Positions 11,801 to 13,876 of a stretch of 13,876 bases of DNA are shown here, piece by piece. Origin of the DNA: Beroe ovata (Eukaryota > Ctenophora > Nuda > Beroida > Beroidae). Each line of letters starts with the position of its first letter. The stretch's first letter is position 1. The translations under genes were made by a program, and so were the position numbers. Under the pieces are notes generated by a model. The model worked only from the letters and a program-made list of their open reading frames with translations, was not told the origin of the DNA and made no database searches. Location of the stretch: contig CAMPET010000232.1 in assembly GCA_946803715.1 (NCBI GenBank), positions 2,550 to 16,425 on the forward strand, read 5' to 3'.

Positions 11801-13774
11801 AGTACAGGTTACACTGCCTTACCTCTCTCTCTCTCTCCCCTTCCACTCTCCGACATCTTCTTCCCCCCTCAACTCCCCCGCTCTCCCCTTGTCCCCCGCT
11901 CTCCCCTCATTCTCCACACTCCCCTCATACTTCAGGATTCATAATGGTGGTACTGAAGGATTTTGGCAACGTGCAGCTGGTGACGAACAAGCAGATCTAT
12001 CCCCTGGAGGGAACCCTGCTCTCGGCTCCGTTCTGGGCGGTCAGATGTGGCCTCCACAATATTGCACCCTCAACTCCGACCATCCTGGGAAACTTCCCCA
12101 AAGCACTCAATACTTGGTACGTGTGTGTGAGTGTGTGGAATGCTCCTCGCATCTGTCAACTAGATGTCATTGGTTTTTGACTCCGTCATTTTTCCGTATT
12201 GTCCGAAGTCAGACCGTAATTGACACTTCACTAATTTGTCACCATATTACATCACCCATCACCTAAATCTCCTGCTATTGTATGCTCCGCACCCCCCAGG
12301 TTTTCTAAGTACGCTCAGGACCAGAACGCGTACTACGTCGCACACTTTATCCGTCACTCTGACGACAGATACTGGATTGATCTTCATGATGAAAAAGCTG
12401 GAGGTAAACACCCCATGTCTTCAAATAGGGTTCAATTTGCTCCTTTCCATATTTCCTAACGACTGGACCGCCGAGCTGGATCACTCAAGAACAATGACAC
12501 CTCACTCAAAAACAATGACACCTCACTCAACGACAATGACACTCGATGACACCTCTTCTTGATCTTCCAATCTCACAGGCGAGAATAAGCCAACAACAAC
12601 AGAGCTCCTCGTTACAAACAACTGTGCTAAACGATTGCCCGAAAACTACTCGGGGTACGGTGGGATGCAGGCTCAGCTCAACCAGATCGGTGAGTGTTTG
12701 ATGAAGGAGCCTCACCACGGTGACACCTGCTTGACACCTGCTTGTTGTGTTTGAGCGCATTCTGTCACCGAGTGCATGCGCTTCAGTTCCATTGCTGGTT
12801 CCCCACATGTTTTTTGTTATGACGTGTATTTCTCTGATTATTATGACTCTTTGAGCTATCCGTAAACAGTAAAGGAACCCTTTCCGCATATTGCGGAATA
12901 TTTTCGCTGAGGCCATCCTTTATGGACAGCTTGACGGATGACTTTTTCAAGCACAGTTTATTGAATATTCCTTCCTAATAAGGACCTTGTTATTTTGCAT
13001 CATTTCCTGATGCATTACCATAATCCTCCCCATGGGAGAGAGCAGTTGGAATTTCTTGATCAATGTTTCATATAGCAATGAGTATGTACTATGTGTTTTT
13101 CACGATGTTGCTACGCGCATTCCTTGTTGCTATGATCTCTCCCTAAGCTGGTTGTTGCTATGGAACTATTGTTGCTATGGTAACAGCTGTACTGCCTATT
13201 TAGCCATGTTTTCCTACTCAGGTGGCGAGATGGTGGCCAGCAACCTCGCCGCTCAAAACTCCTCCCATCATCAATACTCATCCTCCATGATCAAGAACAC
13301 AGGTACATGACGTGCAGCTGCCGTGGTTTTCTCCATTACAGATTTGAGTGATCTGATTCAAAACAGAGTTTTCTCTAATTTAGCATACCTACTCAAACAC
13401 AGTATCTTATCAATCCCCAAGTTTTAACTGTTATATTTCAGTTGGTGGTGCATCTTCACAGATAAACGGTCACGCTCAGTCCATGACGTCATCGCAACAA
13501 CAACAACAACCTGGATATGGGGGCTCTGCTTATGGTGGTGTTGCTGCTTCCAACACAGCTGCTGTAAGTGTTTGCAACCTATCACAGCGCTTCTCTATGT
13601 CACGTGACAAATGACTCGTCACGTGACTAATGACCTGTGATTTGCTCCTCCAATCGTAGCGTTCCTCCTATACTCCTTTTATCTCTAATCCCTTATTTCA
13701 GTACATGACACAGTCCCCACAATACATGCAGAGCTCAATGTCTCAACAGCAACAACAGTATCAAGCAACCCAGG
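8837..13774 (+). CDS. Tudor-domain protein with two extended-Tudor-like modules and Q-rich tail (12 exons, 3' partial)
   Basis: Exons 8837-8904, 8993-9129, 9317-9439, 9583-9800, 11409-11566, 11671-11807, 11936-12116, 12300-12403, 12579-12689, 13222-13302, 13442-13563 and 13702-13774 join in phase to 504 codons and continue past the window. Module 1 (residues about 11-182) has SLDRFWVQPLY, then YRRARL and the Tudor core HLVDYGNEERV with D90-Y91-G92-N93. Module 2 (about 183-375) has DLTDFWIQY, WFRAEI and the core LKDFGNVQLV with D289-F290-G291-N292. Each is flanked by sequence like the SNase-like half of an extended Tudor domain. Such domains bind symmetrically dimethylated arginine in partners such as Piwi proteins and often act in germline or stem-cell RNP granules; that role here is inference. 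After about residue 385 the chain is Gln/Ser/Gly/Tyr-rich with Q5 runs. Module boundary and the long intron 9801-11408 coincide. Start ATG 8837 has no upstream competitor I can support. I cannot assign a TDRD number. Confidence 0.82.
8943..8964. repeat. 10-bp perfect inverted repeat in Tudor-gene intron 1
   Basis: ATCCCGAATC (8943-8952) and its exact reverse complement (8955-8964) are separated by only 2 nt, within the 88-nt intron 8905-8992. The DNA is close to a 22-bp palindrome; in RNA the loop would have to open one or more base pairs. Confidence 0.9.
9130..9316. repeat. T/G-rich intron with 14-bp minisatellite (9243-9298)
   Basis: The intron is almost free of A and is dominated by TGTGT and TTTGTG. 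Within it, 9257-9270 and 9271-9284 are identical copies of GTTTGTGTTTGTGC, flanked by diverged copies at 9243-9256 and 9285-9298. Long open frames through it on both strands are low-complexity artefacts. Confidence 0.88.
9927..9950. repeat. 12-bp direct duplication in first array copy
   Basis: TTCATATCTGAG occurs twice back to back in the diverged first copy of the intron array and is absent from the central copies at the equivalent place. Confidence 0.85.
10038..10079. repeat. 14-bp minisatellite, three copies, in first array copy
   Basis: The unit CATTTATCACCAGT is repeated three times exactly. The two full array copies carry a single related stretch (CACTTATTACTAGT) at the equivalent position, so the triplication arose in this copy alone. 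Confidence 0.95.
11821..11935. repeat. Long pyrimidine tract upstream of a Tudor exon
   Basis: About 115 nt of nearly pure C and T on the sense strand, including a CT run and repeats of CTCCCCT and CCCCGCTCT, end in the acceptor TTCAG at 11931-11935. It is far longer than a normal polypyrimidine tract, could bind PTB-like splicing factors, and could form triplex DNA; both are inference. Confidence 0.85.
12481..12555. repeat. 21-bp minisatellite in Tudor-gene intron
   Basis: ACAATGACAC recurs at 12491, 12512 and 12533. The first two are 21-bp units with CTCACTCAA, and the third is diverged. It lies in the intron 12404-12578, just upstream of the acceptor. Confidence 0.88.
12690..13221. other. 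532-nt Tudor-gene intron with short hairpins
   Basis: No exon is visible in this longer intron. It holds two short stem candidates: TTCCGCA/TGCGGAA with a 3-nt loop (12882-12898) and TGCATCA/TGATGCA with a 5-nt loop (12996-13014). At 7 bp each these could be chance. Confidence 0.5.
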
Positions 13775-13876
13775 GTGAGTGATGAATGTATCGTTTGTGA
13801 TGTCAAGTGCAATGCCTAGGGAGATAGTATCATGTAGAATAACTGAAGCGTATCACACTGTTATTAAACACACACA

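Overview
The window is metazoan-style nuclear DNA with five spliced protein-coding genes. I could reconstruct 32 introns; all are GT-AG, and most are 80-250 bp. The intergenic DNA is AT-rich, with CA/TG microsatellites and short minisatellites. Compact genes with tiny introns, plus homologues of animal SLC49 transporters, MRPL43, a lipid phosphate phosphatase, class III alcohol dehydrogenase and a Tudor-domain protein, suggest a compact-genome invertebrate. A sponge is my best guess, but that is inference from gene style and not from a diagnostic marker.

Layout, left to right: (1) the 3' half of an SLC49-like major-facilitator transporter on + (289-1458). (2) MRPL43, a mitochondrial large-subunit ribosomal protein, complete in five exons on - (3426 down to 2040), convergent with gene 1. 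(3) A PAP2/lipid phosphate phosphatase on - in seven exons (5915 down to 4120). (4) ADH5-type class III alcohol dehydrogenase/S-(hydroxymethyl)glutathione dehydrogenase on +, eight exons (6680-8467), divergent from gene 3 across about 750 bp that must hold both promoters. (5) A Tudor-domain protein on + that starts at 8837 and runs off the right edge. It has twelve visible exons, with two extended-Tudor-like modules followed by a Gln/Ser/Gly-rich tail.

The five genes have no obvious shared pathway; this looks like ordinary dense gene packing. Exon calls rest on splice-site phase agreement at every junction as well as on protein similarity recalled from family knowledge.

The most unusual structure is a 1.6 kb intron in the Tudor gene. 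It carries a tandem array of a roughly 545-bp unit (two full copies and two partial copies) with a repeated TATA-like element. Other points are a Lys-for-Arg change in PAP2 motif I, a 15-bp inverted repeat in the divergent promoter region, three introns in three different genes that are multiples of three and lack stops, and three unrelated minisatellites that share a 14-bp period. I found no convincing evidence of a wholly new biological system.
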